64,000 nucleotides of DNA from Rubrimonas sp036770645 (GCA_036770645.1 DAIPIU010000005.1:7832-71831); one strand, 5' to 3'. Positions 1 to 8,642 are shown, numbered from the stretch's first letter. Numbers and translations: made by a program. The notes: generated by a model not told the origin, from the letters alone.

Positions 1-1
1 C

Positions 2-49
2 GGCTGGCGCGCCGCCGCGGTCGCGCGGCTGCGCGCCGCGCTGGGCTAG
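2..49 (+). CDS. C-terminal tail of an unidentified protein (partial)
   Basis: The window opens inside a reading frame that encodes GWRAAAVARLRAALG and ends with TAG at 47-49. Third codon positions are mostly G or C, as in the real genes around it. Its stop overlaps the stop of the convergent grpE by two bases. The fragment is too short to identify, and it could also be chance open frame, since GC-rich DNA has few stops. Confidence 0.3.
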   Translation, partial: GWRAAAVARLRAALG

Positions 50-675
50 GCGGGGTCGGCCTCGGGCGGCGGAGCCGCAGGCGCCTCCTTCGCGACGCCG
101 ACCAGCGCGGGCCGCAGCAGGCGGCCGGCGATGGTGAAGCCGGTCTGCATGACCTCGATCACCGCGCCGGGCTCGACGCCGGGGACCGGGGCCTCGAACA
201 TGGACTGGTGCAGGTTGGGGTCGAAGCGATCGCCCTTCTGCGGCGCGACCTGCTCGATGCGGTGCTTGGCGAAGGCGTTCAGAAGCTCGCGCCGCGTCAG
301 GTCCAGCCCCTCGAAGAACGCCGCCGCATCGGCGCGCAGGGACGCATCGGCGCTGTCGAGCGCGCGGGCGAGGTTGTCGTGCACGCTCAGCAGGTCGCGC
401 GCGAGGCGGGTGCCGCCGAACATCTCGGCGTCCTTGCGGTCGCGCTCGGCGCGCTTGCGGATGTTCTCGCCCTCGGCCAGCGCGTACATCAGGCGCTTCT
501 TCAGCTCGTCGCGCTCGGCCTCCAGTTCGGCGATGCGCAGCGCCGGATCGGGCTCGGCCTCGCCCATCGTCTCGAACGGCGCGTCGGCCGCGGCTTCGGC
601 GCCCGGCGCCTCCGCCCCGGTATCGGGCGTCTCGTCCTCGGGCGCGGGGCGCGCCCCGGTGTTCTGGTCGCTCAT
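46..675 (-). CDS. grpE: GrpE, nucleotide exchange factor of DnaK
   Basis: 209 aa, about the usual size for alphaproteobacterial GrpE. It works in the cytoplasm, releasing ADP from DnaK so the chaperone can drop and rebind clients. An acidic, Ala/Pro-rich, probably disordered N-terminus (residues 1-45) precedes a long charged helix of the coiled-coil type (about 45-85, AELEAERDELKKRL). The C-terminal beta domain carries the family pattern FDPNLHQSMFE and a GFTIAGRLLRPALVGV ending. The start overlaps the hrcA stop by four bases (ATGA), so the two are translationally coupled. dnaK and dnaJ are not adjacent. Identification is secure. Confidence 0.96.
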   Translation of the reverse strand: MSDQNTGARPAPEDETPDTGAEAPGAEAAADAPFETMGEAEPDPALRIAELEAERDELKKRLMYALAEGENIRKRAERDRKDAEMFGGTRLARDLLSVHDNLARALDSADASLRADAAAFFEGLDLTRRELLNAFAKHRIEQVAPQKGDRFDPNLHQSMFEAPVPGVEPGAVIEVMQTGFTIAGRLLRPALVGVAKEAPAAPPPEADPA

Positions 676-1787
676 GTCGGGTCCTTCCTCGGACCGCCCG
701 CGCGCTCGGCGACCATCCGGCCCACGAGGCGGGCGGTGTAGTCCACGATCGGCACGATGCGGCCGTAATTCAGGCGTGTCGGGCCGATCACGCCGATCGC
801 GCCCACCAGCCGCCGCTCGGCGTTCATATACGGAGAAATCACCAGAGAGGAACCCGAGAGCGAGAAGAGCTTGTTCTCCGAGCCGATGAAGATGCGCACG
901 CCGTCGGCCTCGGCCGCGAGGTCGAGCAGCTGCGCGAGGTCGCGCTTGCGCTCGAGGTCGTCGAACAGACGGCGCATGCGCTCGAGGTCCGACGCCTCCT
1001 GCGGGCCGTCGAGCAGGTTGGAGCGGCCGCGCACGATCAGCCGGTCGACGCCGTCCGTCCCTTCCTCGCGCCAGACCGCCACGCCCTTCTCGACGAGGTC
1101 GGCCGCCAGCGCGTCGAGTTCGGCGCGCCGCCGCGACACCTCGACCGCCACCACCTGCGCCGCCTCGGCCAGCGTGCGGCCCTGCAGGGTGGCGTTCAGG
1201 AAGTTCGCGGCCTCGCGCATCGCCGAGGGGGTCATGCCGGGCGGCGGGGTGAACAGCCGGTTCTCCACCGCGCCGTCGTCGGTCACCAGCACCACCAGCG
1301 CGCGGTCGGCGGCCAGCCCGACGAACTCGATGTGGCGGATCGCGGCCTCCGCCTTGGGGGCGAACACCAGCGAGGCGCAGTGCGACAGGCCCGACAGCAT
1401 GGCGCCGGCCTCGTCGAGCACCGAGCCGATGTCGCTGCCGGCCCCGCCCACCGCGGCGTCGATGGCGCTGCGCTCGTCGTCGGAGACGTCACCGATCTCG
1501 AGCAGCCCGTCGACGAACAGGCGCAGGCCCAGATGCGTGGGGATCCGCCCGGCGCTCACATGGGGGCTGTCGAGCACGCCCAGCGCCTCGAGGTCCTGCA
1601 TGACGTTGCGGATCGAGGCCGCAGACAGGTTCAGGTCGAGCTGCCGCGACAGGGTGCGCGAGCCCACCGGCTCGCCCGTCTCCAGGTAGGTCTCGACCAG
1701 CCGGCGGAACACCGCGCGGCTTCGTTCGTTCATCTCGGCCAGCGCCGGGGTCGGGAGGATCATGGGCGCGACATCCGTTGCTGCCAC
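672..1787 (-). CDS. hrcA: HrcA, heat-inducible transcription repressor
   Basis: 371 aa, slightly longer than the typical 340-360. HrcA represses chaperone genes by binding CIRCE elements and is stabilised by GroEL. An N-terminal winged helix (about 17-95) contains the family-specific stretches VETYLETGEPVGSRTLSR and SAASIRNVMQDLEALG. The dimerisation/GAF-like core follows, and the C-terminus has the characteristic FSLSGSSLVISPY and GAIGVIGPTRLNYGRIVPIVDY (split here by family convention). The first Met gives MAATDV; a second start at MILPTP, eight residues in, is equally plausible. It is co-transcribed with grpE through a four-base overlap. No CIRCE (TTAGCACTC-N9-GAGTGCTAA) is visible upstream, so its targets are presumably elsewhere. 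Confidence 0.95.
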   Translation of the reverse strand: MAATDVAPMILPTPALAEMNERSRAVFRRLVETYLETGEPVGSRTLSRQLDLNLSAASIRNVMQDLEALGVLDSPHVSAGRIPTHLGLRLFVDGLLEIGDVSDDERSAIDAAVGGAGSDIGSVLDEAGAMLSGLSHCASLVFAPKAEAAIRHIEFVGLAADRALVVLVTDDGAVENRLFTPPPGMTPSAMREAANFLNATLQGRTLAEAAQVVAVEVSRRRAELDALAADLVEKGVAVWREEGTDGVDRLIVRGRSNLLDGPQEASDLERMRRLFDDLERKRDLAQLLDLAAEADGVRIFIGSENKLFSLSGSSLVISPYMNAERRLVGAIGVIGPTRLNYGRIVPIVDYTARLVGRMVAERAGGPRKDPT

Positions 1788-1894
1788 GCAACGGATCTAG
1801 AGGGCGCGGCGGCTGCGGTCAATGCGCGCGCGCGGCGGCGGCCCCCGCGCCCCCCCCCCGGGCGCGGCCCGCCCGGCGCCGCGCCGGCGCGAAG

Positions 1895-1918
1895 GGCCGC
1901 GGGGCCGCCCCCGCGGCC
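1895..1918 (-). terminator. GC-rich hairpin after the iron-binding protein gene
   Basis: A perfect ten-base inverted repeat (GGCCGCGGGG / CCCCGCGGCC) with a four-base loop lies 25-48 bases past the stop of the iron-binding protein gene and before hrcA. No T-tract follows. It probably separates the two minus-strand units, by termination or transcript stabilisation. Confidence 0.5.
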
Positions 1919-1942
1919 GCCCCGCGCCCGGCGCGGGCCGGC

Positions 1943-2983
1943 TCACTTGAAGCCGATCGCGTCATAGATGCGGGCGGCCGCCGCCTGGTTCTCGCCCAGC
2001 GCCGACAGGTTCAGTTCGTCGGCCTTGAAGTCGGCGAGCGTGGTCACGCCCATCTTCTGGATCGATGCGCTGATCGGCACGCCGGCCACCACCGGGAACT
2101 CGTCGTTGCCGGCCGAGAAATACTCCTGCGCCGTGTCCGAGGCGAGGTATTCGAGGAAGGCGATGGCGTTGTCGCGGTTCGGCGCGGTCTTGACCAGCGC
2201 GCCGCCCGAGACGTTGACATGGGCGCCGCGGCCGTCCTGGTTCGGGAAGGTCACGCCGATGCTGTCGACATGCTCGGACAGCGCGGCGACCTCGGTGCGG
2301 ATCGCGCGCGCGAAATAGTAGGTGTTCGAGATCGCGACGGCGCATTGGCCCGAGACGATGCCTTTGAGCTGGTCGGTGTCGCCGCCCTGCGGGTCGCGCG
2401 CGAGGTTCGCGAGCAGACCCTCGCCCCAGGCCTTCGCGGCCTCCTCGCCATGATGGGCGATGATCGAGGCCATCAGCGACAGGCTGTAGATGTTGCCCCC
2501 GCTGCGCATGCAGATCTTGCCCTTCCACTGCGGCTCGGCGAGCTCCTCGTAGGTCTGGGGCGGGGTCGGCACCGTGGCCTTGTCGTGGAAGAACACCCGC
2601 GCGCGCTGCGAGAACGAGAACCACAGGTCCGACGGATGGCGCAGGTGGGCCGGGATGCGCTCGCGCAGCAGGGCGCTGTCCACCGGGGCCAGCAACTCGG
2701 CGTCGACCGCGCGCCACAGGCGGCCGGCGTCGACCGTGATCAGCACGTCGGCGGGCGAGTTCGCGCCCTCGGCCTGGATGCGGGTGATCAGCTCGTCGGC
2801 GTTGGCCTCGATCAGGTTGACCGTGATGCCGGTCATTTCCGTGAACTCGCCGTAGAGGCGCGCGTCGGTGTCGTAGTGGCGCGAGGAATAGACGTTGACG
2901 ACGCCCGCCGCGAAGGCCGGGGCGCCGAGCCCGAGGGCGACGAGGGTGCCGAGCGCGATCCGCGCGGCCGGGGTGGTGGACAT
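1943..2983 (-). CDS. Iron(III) ABC transporter substrate-binding protein (FbpA/FutA type)
   Basis: 346 aa periplasmic solute-binding protein. A Sec signal peptide (residues 1-25, cut after APAFA) is followed by the VNVYSSRHYDTD opening typical of FbpA/FutA/IdiA ferric-binding proteins. The conserved tyrosine pair used for iron coordination is visible as NTYYFAR (about 217-223), and the SGGALVKTAPN and FLEYLASDTAQ blocks match the family. It would deliver ferric iron to a permease and ATPase, but neither is adjacent, so the transporter genes lie outside the window. It stands alone, divergent from preT across 190 bases. Iron as ligand is inferred from the family. Confidence 0.88.
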   Translation of the reverse strand: MSTTPAARIALGTLVALGLGAPAFAAGVVNVYSSRHYDTDARLYGEFTEMTGITVNLIEANADELITRIQAEGANSPADVLITVDAGRLWRAVDAELLAPVDSALLRERIPAHLRHPSDLWFSFSQRARVFFHDKATVPTPPQTYEELAEPQWKGKICMRSGGNIYSLSLMASIIAHHGEEAAKAWGEGLLANLARDPQGGDTDQLKGIVSGQCAVAISNTYYFARAIRTEVAALSEHVDSIGVTFPNQDGRGAHVNVSGGALVKTAPNRDNAIAFLEYLASDTAQEYFSAGNDEFPVVAGVPISASIQKMGVTTLADFKADELNLSALGENQAAAARIYDAIGFK

Positions 2984-3098
2984 GGTGCTCTCCCGTGTCG
3001 GTTTTGGGCGGTGCCGCAGACGACCCGCGCTCCGGAAGCTTTGGATAACCGAGTGAAACAGTCAAGCTCTCGGACCGCATCTCCGACCAAAGTCGTCG

Positions 3099-3109
3099 GG
3101 AAATTTTCC
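3099..3109. promoter_or_regulatory. Palindrome in the iron-binding-protein / preT divergent region
   Basis: GGAAATTTTCC is an 11-base perfect dyad (odd centre) in an AT-richer patch of the shared 2984-3173 region, just before a GATAAA -10-like box pointing towards preT. It may be an operator. It does not clearly match a Fur, Irr or RirA consensus, so the regulator is unknown. Confidence 0.3.
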
Positions 3110-3173
3110 GTTTGATAAAGGTTTCATCCCGCCGCAGCATCGCGCCCAAGGAACAAGCGACAGGGGATTGCGG

Positions 3174-4514
3174 ATGACCGACGCGCGTGCGCGCGCTTCC
3201 GGCATCGTGGCGGCGAGGCTGCCGGCCGAGGCCTATTGCACCAATTTCGCCGACATCGCGCCGCGGCTCTCGGCCCATGAGGCGCTGGTCGCGGCAGACC
3301 GCTGCTATTTCTGCCACGACGCGCCCTGCGTGCAGGCCTGCCCCACCGCCATCGACATCCCGCTGTTCATCCGCCAGATCCAGGCGGGCCAGCCGAAGGC
3401 CGCGGCGAAGACCATCTGCGACCAGAACATCCTCGGCGGCATGTGCGCCCGGGTCTGCCCGACCGAGACGCTTTGCGAGGGGGCCTGCGTGCGCGAGCAC
3501 GCCGAGGGCGCGCCGGTCGAGATCGGCCGCCTGCAGCGTTTCGCCACCGACGCGCTGATGGCCGAGGGCGCCCACCCCTTCGCCCGCGCGCCCGCCACCG
3601 GGCACCGCGTCGCGGTGGTGGGGGCGGGGCCGGCGGGCCTCGCCTGCGCCCATCGCCTGGCGATGAAGGGCCACGCGGTGACGGTGTTCGACGCGCGGCC
3701 GCGGCCCGGGGGCCTGAACGAATACGGCATCGCCGCCTACAAGACGCCCGGCGGCTTCGCGCAGGCCGAGGTGGAGTGGCTGCTGGGCATCGGCGGCATC
3801 CGCATCGAGCACGGGCGCAGGCTGGGGGCCGACCTGCTGCTGGCCGACCTGCGCGAGGGGTATCACGCGGTGTTCCTCGGGATCGGCCTCGGCGGCGTCA
3901 ACGCGCTGGGGGCGGAGGGCGACGACCGCGAGGGCGTGGCGGACGCCGTGGCCTTCATCGCCGAGCTGCGGCAGGCGGCGGATCTGGCCGCGCTGCCCGT
4001 CGGCCGGCGGGTCGTGGTGATCGGCGGCGGCATGACCGCCATCGACGCCGCGGTGCAGAGCAAGCTGCTGGGGGCGGAGGAGGTCACGATCCTCTACCGC
4101 CGGGGGCGCGAACGGATGTCGGCCAGCCTGCACGAGCAGGAGCACGCGACCTCGGCCGGCGTGCGCCTCCTGTGCGACGTGCGTGTTCGCCGGGTGCTGG
4201 GCAACGGGGCGGCGACGGCGGTCGAGTGCGAATACACCGAGGAGGGCCCCGAGGGCCTGCGCGGCACGGGCGAGACCTTCGTCCTGCCCGCCGACCAGGT
4301 GTTCCGCGCCATCGGCCAGACGCTCGAGGCCGCGACGCCGGGGCTGGCGGTCGAGGGCGGCAAGATCGCCGTCGACGCGGAAGGCCGCACCGCGCTGCAC
4401 GGCGTCTGGGCCGGCGGCGACTGCGCCGCGGGCGGCGAGGACCTGACCGTGACCGCGGTGGCGCAGGGCCGCGACGCGGCCGAAAGCATCCACCGCGCGC
4501 TGACGGGAGCCTGA
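3174..4514 (+). CDS. preT: PreT, FAD/NAD(P)H subunit of bacterial dihydropyrimidine dehydrogenase
   Basis: 446 aa. With PreA it reduces uracil and thymine to dihydropyrimidines in the cytoplasm, using NAD(P)H. The N-terminal Fe-S region (about 42-110) has the GltD-like cysteines in CYFCHDAPCVQACPT and CARVCPTETLCEGACVR. An FAD-binding Rossmann motif (VAVVGAGPAGLACA, about 147) and a second nucleotide motif (VVVIGGGMTAIDAA, about 281) follow, and the C-terminus has GVWAGGDCAAGGEDLTVTAV. ATG 3174 is preferred to TTG 3168 because AGGGGA sits six bases upstream of it. It is first in an operon with DUF1428 and preA. GltD-type or PydX-like oxidoreductases are close relatives, but the preA partner supports PreT. 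Confidence 0.9.
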   Translation: MTDARARASGIVAARLPAEAYCTNFADIAPRLSAHEALVAADRCYFCHDAPCVQACPTAIDIPLFIRQIQAGQPKAAAKTICDQNILGGMCARVCPTETLCEGACVREHAEGAPVEIGRLQRFATDALMAEGAHPFARAPATGHRVAVVGAGPAGLACAHRLAMKGHAVTVFDARPRPGGLNEYGIAAYKTPGGFAQAEVEWLLGIGGIRIEHGRRLGADLLLADLREGYHAVFLGIGLGGVNALGAEGDDREGVADAVAFIAELRQAADLAALPVGRRVVVIGGGMTAIDAAVQSKLLGAEEVTILYRRGRERMSASLHEQEHATSAGVRLLCDVRVRRVLGNGAATAVECEYTEEGPEGLRGTGETFVLPADQVFRAIGQTLEAATPGLAVEGGKIAVDAEGRTALHGVWAGGDCAAGGEDLTVTAVAQGRDAAESIHRALTGA

Positions 4515-4517
4515 GCG

Positions 4518-4871
4518 ATGGCCTATGTCGACGGTTTCGCTGCCGCCGTGCCCGCCGAGAACCGCGAGTCCTACCGCGCGCACTGCACGCTCGCCGCGGC
4601 GGTGTTCCGCGAACACGGCGCCACGCGCGTGGTCGAGTGCTGGGAGGACGACGTTCCGGAGGGAAAGCGAACCTCCTTCCCGCTCGCCGTGCAGCGCGAG
4701 CCGGGCGAGAGCGTCGTGTTCTCATGGGTGGAATGGCCCGACCGCGCCGCGCGCGACGCCGGGATGGAGAAGGTGTTCGCCGACCCGCGCATGCAGCCCG
4801 ACGCCAACCCCATGCCCTTCGACGGCAGGCGCCTCATCCATGGCGGCTTCACCGTCCTCCTCGACGCCTGA
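4518..4871 (+). CDS. DUF1428 family protein (YbaA-like)
   Basis: 117 aa. It shows the DUF1428 layout: an opening MAYVDGFAAAVP, a central VECWEDDVPEGKRTSFP, FSWVEWPDRAARDAGMEK, and a closing MPFDGRRLIHGGF. The fold is a ferredoxin-like (dimeric alpha-beta barrel) stress-associated domain without an established reaction. It lies three bases after preT and 14 before preA, so it is almost certainly co-transcribed with the pyrimidine reductase. Whether it contributes to pyrimidine breakdown is unknown. Family assignment is firm, function open. Confidence 0.85.
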   Translation: MAYVDGFAAAVPAENRESYRAHCTLAAAVFREHGATRVVECWEDDVPEGKRTSFPLAVQREPGESVVFSWVEWPDRAARDAGMEKVFADPRMQPDANPMPFDGRRLIHGGFTVLLDA

Positions 4872-4885
4872 CAGCGGAGCGCCCA

Positions 4886-6190
4886 ATGGCCGACCTTCGT
4901 TCCGAGTTCGTGGGCATCAAGTCGCCCAACCCGTTCTGGCTGGCCTCCGCGCCGCCGACCGACAAGGAATACAACGTCGTGCGCGCCTTCCGCGCCGGCT
5001 GGGGCGGCGTGGTGTGGAAGACGCTGGGGCTCGACCCGCACATCGTCAACGTCAACGGCCCGCGCTACGGCGTGGTCTACGGTGCCGACCGGCGGGTGCT
5101 GGGGCTGAACAACATCGAGCTGATCACCGACCGCCCGCTCGACGTGAACCTGCGCGAGATCAAGCAGGTCAAGCGCGACTGGCCCGACCGGGCCATGGTC
5201 GTCAGCCTGATGGTCCCCTGCGACGAGGAGAGCTGGCGCGCCATCCTGCCGCTGGTCGAGGAGACCGGCGCGGACGGGGTCGAGCTGAACTTCGGCTGCC
5301 CGCACGGCATGTCCGAGCGCGGCATGGGGTCCGCCGTCGGGCAGGTGCCGGAATACATCGAGATGGTCGCGCGCTGGTGCAAGGCGCACACCCGCATGCC
5401 GGTGATCGTGAAGCTGACGCCCAACATCACCGACATCCGCTGGCCGGCGCGCGCCGCCTTCAAGGGCGGCGCGGATGCGGTGTCCCTCATCAACACCGTG
5501 TCCTCGATCACCTCCGTCGATCTCGACAGCTTCAGCCCGGAGCCGATGATCGACGGCAAGGGCAGCCACGGCGGCTATTGCGGCCCGGCGGTGAAGCCCA
5601 TCGCGCTGAACATGGTGGCCGACATCGCACGCGACCCCGAGACGGCGGGCCGGCCGATCTCCGGCATCGGCGGGATCACCACCTGGCGCGACGCGGCCGA
5701 GTTCATGGCGCTGGGCGCGGGCAACGTGCAGGTCTGCACGGCGGCCATGACCTACGGGTTCAGGGTGGTGCAGGAGATGATCGCCGGTCTGTCGCTGTGG
5801 ATGGACGAGAAGGGCCACGCCGATCTCGCCGCCTTCCGCGGCCGCGCGGTGCCGAACGTCACGGACTGGCAGCACCTCAACCTCGAATACGTCGCCAAGG
5901 CGCGGATCGACCAGGACCTGTGCATCAAGTGCGGCCGCTGCTTCGCCGCCTGCGAGGACACCAGCCACCAGGCCATCGCCATCAGGCCGGGGCGGGTGTT
6001 CGAGGTGATCGACGCCGAATGCGTCGCCTGCAACCTGTGCGTGAACGTCTGCCCGGTCGAGGCCTGCATCACCATGGAGCGCCTGCCGGCCGGCAGCACC
6101 GACCCCCGCACGGGGCGGGTGGTGCGCGACGACCATGCCGACTGGACCACGCACGCCAACAACCCCGCGCGCCGCGTGGCCGCGGAATAG
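4886..6190 (+). CDS. preA: PreA, catalytic subunit of NAD-dependent dihydropyrimidine dehydrogenase
   Basis: 434 aa. The N-terminal two-thirds is a dihydroorotate-dehydrogenase-like FMN barrel (KSPNPFWLASAPPTDKEYN; ELNFGCPHGMSERGMG, where the cysteine in PHGM-context is the family's general-acid region; SGIGGITTWRDAAEFMALGA for FMN phosphate). The last about 80 residues form a 2[4Fe-4S] ferredoxin domain (CIKCGRCFAAC and CVACNLCVNVCP). Start ATG 4886 follows GGAGCG. Together with preT it reduces uracil/thymine, the first step of reductive pyrimidine degradation. The next enzymes (dihydropyrimidinase, beta-ureidopropionase) are not in the window. Confidence 0.93.
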   Translation: MADLRSEFVGIKSPNPFWLASAPPTDKEYNVVRAFRAGWGGVVWKTLGLDPHIVNVNGPRYGVVYGADRRVLGLNNIELITDRPLDVNLREIKQVKRDWPDRAMVVSLMVPCDEESWRAILPLVEETGADGVELNFGCPHGMSERGMGSAVGQVPEYIEMVARWCKAHTRMPVIVKLTPNITDIRWPARAAFKGGADAVSLINTVSSITSVDLDSFSPEPMIDGKGSHGGYCGPAVKPIALNMVADIARDPETAGRPISGIGGITTWRDAAEFMALGAGNVQVCTAAMTYGFRVVQEMIAGLSLWMDEKGHADLAAFRGRAVPNVTDWQHLNLEYVAKARIDQDLCIKCGRCFAACEDTSHQAIAIRPGRVFEVIDAECVACNLCVNVCPVEACITMERLPAGSTDPRTGRVVRDDHADWTTHANNPARRVAAE

Positions 6191-6265
6191 CCGCGGCGCG
6201 CCGTGAACGCTATCTTTGCGGCGGTTCGGCGATTATCCTCGCCGCGCAGAGATCCGGGGCAAGTC

Positions 6266-6481
6266 ATGGCCAAACTGACCGAGAGCGAACGCTTCGGCGA
6301 TACGGCGCCGCTGATGGTGCAGCTCGTGAACTATGCCGGCGGCAGCCTTCGGCTCGTGAACACGGCCGTGGCCGAGGCGCGCCGGCCCGACGGCCACATC
6401 CACCTCGCCGACATCGTCCAGCGCATCGACGCGCTGAGCGGTCGCGAAGCGGTGGCGCAGCCGGCCCGCACCGGCGACTGA
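6266..6481 (+). CDS. Small hypothetical protein, 71 aa
   Basis: Not recognised. The chosen ATG gives MAKLTESERFGDTAPLM; an in-frame upstream ATG at 6203 would add 21 basic residues of unlikely composition. The product is soluble, mixed alpha, with no cysteines, signal peptide or membrane segment. Its stop lies nine bases before the GTG of the following membrane protein, and both use the same frame, so the two are probably co-expressed and may work together. Confidence 0.6.
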   Translation: MAKLTESERFGDTAPLMVQLVNYAGGSLRLVNTAVAEARRPDGHIHLADIVQRIDALSGREAVAQPARTGD

Positions 6482-6490
6482 CGCCCTTCG

Positions 6491-7545
6491 GTGGGGTTCC
6501 TCAGCGTCGAGCTGCTGCCGATCTTCGCCTTCTTCGCGCCGGGCTTCGTGTTCCTGCTCGCCTTCTACGGGGGCGGCCGCATCACGCGCGGGCTGCTGAA
6601 CCGCGGCCTGCTGCTCGACGCGGCGGCGCTGGTGCTGATCTCGGCGCTGGTGAACATGGTCGCCGCGCCGCTCTATGTCCTCGCGCCGGGGCGGCTGTTC
6701 GGGCCGGACAGCCAGGAAGGGGCGCTTGCGCTGCTGCAGGGGGGGCGCGCGGCATGGACGCCGTTTCCGTTCGGCCCCTACGCCTATCTCGTCGGCTATG
6801 TCGGCTTCGTGCTGGCGGCGGCCGGGCTCGGCGGCTATGGCGCGATCCGCTTGATCGAGACCCGCAGCGACATCGGCTTCCTGCGCTTCATCGGCGAGAA
6901 GTTCACCCATCACGGGCTCTACGGCCTCGTGGAAGGGGCGGACAGCAGCTTCGACAGCGCCTTCGAGCGCCGCTTCCCGCGCAGCGCCGGGATCGAGACC
7001 ATCGACGTGGTGATGGCGGGCGTGCTGACGGACATCGGGCCCGACGCGCTTCCCGTCATCTATTACGGGCGCGTGTCGAAATACGTCGTGAGTGGCGTGA
7101 ACACGAGCGAAAGCATCACCCTGCGCAACGTCGAGAAGCTGACGCTGCGCATCGACGCGAGGGGCGCGCGCACGCCGTCGCGGGCCCGTTTCGTGCCGGT
7201 GTTCGATGGCTCGGCCCCCGGCCCGGACGTCGGCGGCCGCGTCAAGACCGAGGAACTGGTGATCATCGAGGGCCGCACGATCCGCAACCTGTCGTTCGAG
7301 CGTTTCCGCTTCGCCATCCGGATCGAGGACGAGGCCGACCGNNNNNNNNNNNNNNNNNNNNNNNNNNNNNNNNNNNNNNNNNNNNNNNNNNNNNNNNNNN
7401 NNNNNNNNNNNNNNNNNNNNNNNNNNNNNNNNNNNNNNNNNACCTGTCGTTCGAGCGTTTCCGCTTCGCCATCCGGATCGAGGACGAGGCCGACCGTGCG
7501 GCGGCCGAGACCCTGGCCGCGGCGGCGCGCGGGTCCCGCGGCTGA
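6491..7545 (+). CDS. DUF6338-like membrane protein, interrupted by an artificial gap
   Basis: GTG start. The N-terminus has two or three hydrophobic segments (about 5-27, 40-65, 95-115), with an APGFVFLLAFYGGGR motif reminiscent of DUF6338 proteins. The C-terminal soluble part is rich in beta strands (VIYYGRVSKYVVSGVNTSESITLRNVEKL). One hundred Ns (7342-7441) break the frame. The 55 bases before the gap (7287-7341) are identical to the 55 after it (7442-7496). Deleting 155 bases (Ns plus one copy) restores a continuous frame that ends at TGA 7543-7545, giving a 299-aa protein. The family assignment is from memory and tentative; function unknown. Confidence 0.65.
7342..7441. other. 100-N scaffold gap with 55-bp duplicated flanks
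   Basis: A run of exactly 100 N, the placeholder for a gap of unknown size. The flanks 7287-7341 and 7442-7496 are the same 55 bases. Overlaps of 55 bases are what adjacent de Bruijn contigs built with k=55 leave behind. Most likely nothing is missing here. Confidence 0.9.
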
Positions 7546-7658
7546 CGGCCGGGCCCGTCGGGGGCGCGCCGCCGGATTGTCACGCGCCTGCGGTTGCGGC
7601 CCCGCGGCGCTTCTCTCTACACCATGCGCCGGGCAGTGCGGGGGCAGCGGGGCGCAGC

Positions 7659-8624
7659 ATGGATCGCGGCGGGGCGGACGACGGCATCTTCGACGGCGGG
7701 CCCTTCTTCAAGGGCAACCTGCACACCCATTCGACCCTGTCGGACGGGCGCCTGCCCCCCGAGGAGGTCTGCCGGCGCTATCGCGAGGCGGGCTACGATT
7801 TCCTGTGCCTGTCGGACCATCTCGTGGGCCTCTACGGCTATCCCGTCGCCGACACACGGCCCTTCCGCACCAACGCCTTCACCACCATCCTCGGGGCCGA
7901 GGTCCACACGGGCGCCATGGAGAACGGCGAGATCTGGCACCTGCTGGCCGTCGGCCTGCCGGAGGATTTCGCGCGTCCGCACGCTCCGGACTTCCGCCCG
8001 CCCGAGGGCGGCGAGAGCGGCGCGGCGCTGGCCGAACGCTGCCGCGCGGCCGGCGCCTTCGTGGCCATCGCCCATCCGCAATGGTCCGGCCTGACCCTGG
8101 CCGACGCCCGCGCCATCGAGGCGGCTCATGCCGTCGAGATCTACAACCATGGCTGCGCGGTCGAGAGCGACCGGCCGGACGGCACGGCGATGCTCGACCT
8201 GCTGCTGTCGCAGGGGCGGCGGCTGACCGCCATCGCCACCGACGACGCGCATTTCATCGGGCCGGACCATTTCGGCGGCTGGGTCATGGTGCGCGCGGAG
8301 GCGAACGAGCCCGAGGCGCTGCTCGCCGCGCTGAAGGCCGGGCGCTTCTATGCCAGCCAGGGGCCGGAGCTGCGCGGCCTGCGCGTCGAGGGCGGCGCGG
8401 TCGAGGTCGCCTGCTCGCCCGTCGACCGCATCATGGCGCTGGGCGCGGGATCGGCGGCGACGCTGTGCCGGCGCGAGGATTTCGCCGCGCGCGCCGAGGG
8501 GCCCGACGGCACCGACCGCGCCCGGCTGGACCTTGGCCGCCTGGGCGACAGCCCGTGGCTGCGCGTGGTCGCGGTGGACGCGGCGGGGCGGCGCGCGTGG
8601 TCGAATCCGATTTGGGTCCAGTGA
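7659..8624 (+). CDS. PHP-domain metal-dependent phosphoesterase
   Basis: 321 aa. The PHP fold is shown by metal-binding motifs in order: GNLHTHSTLSDG (about 21-32), LSDHLVGLYG (about 48), GAEVHTG (about 77), VAIAHPQW (about 130) and TDDAHF (about 190). Such proteins hydrolyse phosphoester bonds with a two- or three-metal centre in the cytoplasm, but the substrate cannot be read from the sequence. The last about 90 residues form a small beta domain similar to those found after PHP domains in CehA-type proteins. It stands alone, with a weak ribosome site before ATG 7659, 113 bases after the preceding gene. Confidence 0.82.
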   Translation: MDRGGADDGIFDGGPFFKGNLHTHSTLSDGRLPPEEVCRRYREAGYDFLCLSDHLVGLYGYPVADTRPFRTNAFTTILGAEVHTGAMENGEIWHLLAVGLPEDFARPHAPDFRPPEGGESGAALAERCRAAGAFVAIAHPQWSGLTLADARAIEAAHAVEIYNHGCAVESDRPDGTAMLDLLLSQGRRLTAIATDDAHFIGPDHFGGWVMVRAEANEPEALLAALKAGRFYASQGPELRGLRVEGGAVEVACSPVDRIMALGAGSAATLCRREDFAARAEGPDGTDRARLDLGRLGDSPWLRVVAVDAAGRRAWSNPIWVQ

Positions 8625-8642
8625 CTTGCGGCCCCTGCCGTT

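Noticed and set aside
1788..1942. Search for a CIRCE element upstream of hrcA
   Set aside because: No TTAGCACTC-N9-GAGTGCTAA-like sequence is present; the region is dominated by a GC hairpin.
7342..7441. A real gap hiding extra sequence or a mobile element
   Set aside because: The flanks are the same 55 bases and joining them restores one gene, so an assembly overlap explains it better.
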